Assembly (NCBI GenBank): GCA_039961675.1
Contig: JABRWC010000043.1
Coordinates: 7,699-71,698, forward strand
DNA: 64,000 nt
Reading direction: 5' to 3'
DNA from: JABRWC01 sp039961675
Lineage (GTDB): Bacteria; Planctomycetota; Phycisphaerae; UBA1845; Fen-1342
Positions 63,866-64,000 of the stretch are shown here, piece after piece (position 1 is the first letter of the stretch; every line of letters begins with the position of its first letter). A model generated the notes under the pieces. That model had not been told where the DNA came from. It was given only the letters and a program-made list of their open reading frames with translations, and did no database searches. The translations under genes and the position numbers were made by a program.

Positions 63866-64000
63866 TCAGCCCTCTTCGTCCACCTGGCGTTCGATGATCT
63901 TCGCCAGACGCTTCATGATCCGCGACTTGGCCTGGTAAACCTGGTCGACGGAAAGCCCCAGATCGGCGGCGGTCTGTTTCACGTCGTGCCCTTCCAGAGC
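63866..64000 (-). CDS. ECF sigma factor, C-terminal end (cut by window edge)
   Basis: The last 44 codons of a sigma-70 family gene. The visible region 4 helix-turn-helix reads LEGHDVKQTAADLGLSVDQV followed by YQAKSRIMKRLAKII, typical of ECF factors that accompany planctomycete Ser/Thr kinases. The stop at 63866-63868 is 19 bp upstream of the kinase start, so the two are probably co-transcribed. Confidence 0.85.
   Translation of the reverse strand, partial: ALEGHDVKQTAADLGLSVDQVYQAKSRIMKRLAKIIERQVDEEG

Overview
The window is very GC-rich and reads as a planctomycete chromosome, most likely Phycisphaerae-like (inference). Signs of this are dockerin-like tails on secreted proteins (57118-58455 and 28319-31939), a Ser/Thr kinase with a C-terminal TPR array beside an ECF sigma gene, two further ECF sigma/anti-sigma pairs, an S1 protein with six S1 domains, and many short dispersed repeats between genes. 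Genes are dense, on both strands, with strongly G/C-biased third codon positions.

Layout. 1-14.1 kb: end of a 7Fe-type ferredoxin gene, gyrA, two small secreted proteins, a DUF72 protein, a membrane coiled-coil protein, an MsbA-like ABC exporter, a likely 8-oxoguanine deaminase, a GDPD-family protein, an MFS transporter and kdsA. 14.3-21.6 kb: a 7.2 kb integrative element in a tRNA-Arg(UCU) gene, bounded by 47-bp perfect repeats. 21.7-28.1 kb: tRNA-His with a clear promoter, a membrane protein, nadA, a VanZ-like protein, a ParA-type ATPase, a tail-anchored hypothetical and serS. 28.3-43.5 kb: a 1206-aa modular secreted protein, an AnmK-like kinase, a GT2 glycosyltransferase, a LOG-family protein, HU, an HD-GYP protein, ribosomal protein S1, an S9 peptidase and a DUF1428 protein. 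44-49 kb: two alpha-oxoamine synthases with an acyl carrier protein and an acyl-CoA synthetase, all on one strand. 49-64 kb: sigma/anti-sigma pair, MlaE-type permease, FtsK, carboxyltransferase, beta-helix/dockerin protein, second sigma/anti-sigma operon, GNAT, Ser/Thr kinase and a partial ECF sigma factor.

The most unusual object is the integrative element. Seven genes run in one direction and almost every junction is an ATGA/GTGA overlap or a gap of one base: two excisionase-type HTH proteins, a small CxxC/CxxC protein, a winged-helix-like protein, a primase-helicase fusion, an XRE regulator and a tyrosine integrase. Upstream lie 12-bp iteron-like repeats and a matching inverted repeat. This resembles a phage satellite or small integrative replicon with no capsid or conjugation genes. 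The attachment core lies inside the 3' part of the integrase frame. In the excised circle the frame would continue from the right-end core straight into a 69-codon tail that now sits 7.2 kb away at the left end. In the integrated state it reads through antisense tRNA-Arg instead. Integration therefore swaps the integrase C-terminus while leaving all catalytic residues intact.

The second candidate system is the alpha-oxoamine synthase - ACP - acyl-CoA synthetase - alpha-oxoamine synthase set, which resembles the gene content of bacterial sphingolipid or other amino-acid-derived lipid loci more than a plain threonine-degradation operon.
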